Shown here: one piece after another, positions 5,530 through 5,986 of the stretch
Numbering within the stretch: position 1 is the stretch's first letter
Layout: every line of letters begins with the position of its first letter
Origin: an uncultured Rhodospirillales bacterium
GTDB lineage: Bacteria; Pseudomonadota; Alphaproteobacteria; RF32; CAG-239
NCBI GenBank assembly: GCA_902795665.1
Contig: CADBMA010000016.1
Coordinates: 1-5,986 of the forward strand
DNA: 5,986 nt
Direction of reading: 5' to 3'
Notes under the pieces: generated by a model
Databases searched by the model: none
Seen by the model: the letters and a program-made list of their open reading frames with translations, nothing else
What the model was told of the DNA's origin: nothing
Translations under genes and position numbers: made by a program

Positions 5530-5543
5530 ATGGAATTTATGAG

Positions 5544-5986
5544 ATGAAACTTATTGCAATTACTGGCTCTATCGGATGCGGAAAAACTACTATTGCCGGC
5601 ATAGTAAGAAAACTGGGTTATGTGGTTTTTGATGTTGATGCGTGGGTTAGGCGAATGTATTTGAATAATGATTTTGTAGAATCATTGGAAGAGTATTTTC
5701 CCCAAGCTTTTGAAAATAAAAAGTTTGATAAAAGGCGTTTGCGTAATTTGGTGTTTGATAACCCGGAACAGCTTAAAAAATTGGAAAGTTTGACGCATCC
5801 GTATTTGAAAAGATATTTGAAATCAGTCATTAAAAAAAGCAGCCGCACTGATGATTGTTTTTTTATAGATGTAGCTTTATTGTACGAAATGAAGTGGGAT
5901 AAGTATTGCGATGTGGTTATTGTAGCTGATGTTGATTATGAAATTCAAAAACAGAGAGTTATGCAAAGAGATAATGTTGATGCTGA
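5544..5986 (+). CDS. coaE: Dephospho-CoA kinase, C-terminus missing (window edge)
   Basis: CoaE phosphorylates the 3'-hydroxyl of dephospho-CoA with ATP, the last step of coenzyme A synthesis, in the cytoplasm. The window shows 147 residues of a family usually near 200. Walker A is GSIGCGKT at 8-15, right at the N-terminus as expected; Cys12 stands where Ser is usual. FDVDAWVR has the catalytic-type aspartates D30 and D32. THPYL (84-88) is the family HP motif. FIDVALLYE at 107-115 matches the usual DIPLLFE segment. VIVADVDYE followed by QRVMQRD at 137-143 matches the lid and Arg region. The ATG at 5544 has GGA at 5532-5534; an upstream in-frame start is not needed. The gene lies beside the proposed origin and is transcribed away from it. 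The neighbours maf and aroE, common before coaE in alphaproteobacteria, are absent; dnaQ and secB would be expected further right. Confidence 0.95.
   Translation, partial: MKLIAITGSIGCGKTTIAGIVRKLGYVVFDVDAWVRRMYLNNDFVESLEEYFPQAFENKKFDKRRLRNLVFDNPEQLKKLESLTHPYLKRYLKSVIKKSSRTDDCFFIDVALLYEMKWDKYCDVVIVADVDYEIQKQRVMQRDNVDA

Larger units (their letters stand above)
5060..5543. other. Candidate chromosomal replication origin (oriC)
   Basis: A 484-bp gene-free AT-rich gap between rho and coaE. It holds four 9-mers with one mismatch to the DnaA box TTATCCACA, at 5173-5181, 5244-5252, 5508-5516 and 5521-5529. Five weaker DnaA-like 9-mers lie in one orientation at 5278-5329. GANTC sites lie at 5239-5243 and 5348-5352. 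The stretch from about 5360 to 5510 is especially AT-rich and could be the unwinding element. Known synteny supports the call: alphaproteobacterial origins lie between a rho-mnmE-gidA-parAB side and a coaE-dnaQ-secB side. rho and coaE diverge from it, co-oriented with outgoing forks. No perfect TTAA-N7-TTAA CtrA site was found. Function is inferred, not shown. Confidence 0.7.

Noticed and set aside
5618..5848. 76-codon minus-strand open frame within coaE
   Set aside because: Antisense shadow of coaE.

Overview
The window looks like chromosomal DNA of an AT-rich alphaproteobacterium (class-level inference). The evidence is gene content and order: mnmE and rho on the minus strand, then a long AT-rich gap, then coaE on the plus strand. 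In alphaproteobacteria such as Caulobacter and the rhizobia, the replication origin lies between a parB-parA-gidB-gidA-mnmE-rho side and a (maf-aroE-)coaE-dnaQ-secB side, often with hemE next to rho. This window fits that arrangement with hemE, maf and aroE absent from the expected place. Rho also has the P-loop APPRTGKT, which I associate with alphaproteobacterial Rho. I cannot name a genus.

Layout from left to right. Positions 1-1169 (minus) hold mnmE, a tRNA-modifying GTPase cut at its C-terminus by the window edge. A divergent promoter region follows. Three plus-strand genes come next: a HAD-family phosphatase (1351-2001) and two multi-pass membrane proteins of unknown function (2059-2940 and 3059-3766). 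The two membrane proteins look like diverged tandem paralogues. Each has its own promoter-like sequence, an AT-rich leader without a clear Shine-Dalgarno, and a terminator hairpin after it. The second terminator separates them from convergent rho (3806-5059, minus), and its T-tract runs into the rho stop codon.

The 484 bp between rho and coaE (5060-5543) is the most interesting part. It carries four 9-mers that differ by one base from the DnaA box TTATCCACA, one of them identical to the E. coli R2 box. It also has a compact run of five weaker DnaA-like 9-mers in one orientation at about 9-12 bp steps, two GANTC sites and a very AT-rich flank. I read it as a likely chromosomal origin (oriC). 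It ends in a back-to-back DnaA-box pair only 14 bp before the coaE start codon. coaE (5544 to the window end) encodes dephospho-CoA kinase, the last step of coenzyme A synthesis, and is cut by the right edge.

rho, mnmE and coaE are transcribed away from the proposed origin, with the replication fork. The three genes between rho and mnmE run against the fork and interrupt a usually compact conserved block, so they look like a lineage-specific insertion. No tRNA, rRNA, CRISPR array, insertion sequence or known riboswitch was recognised.
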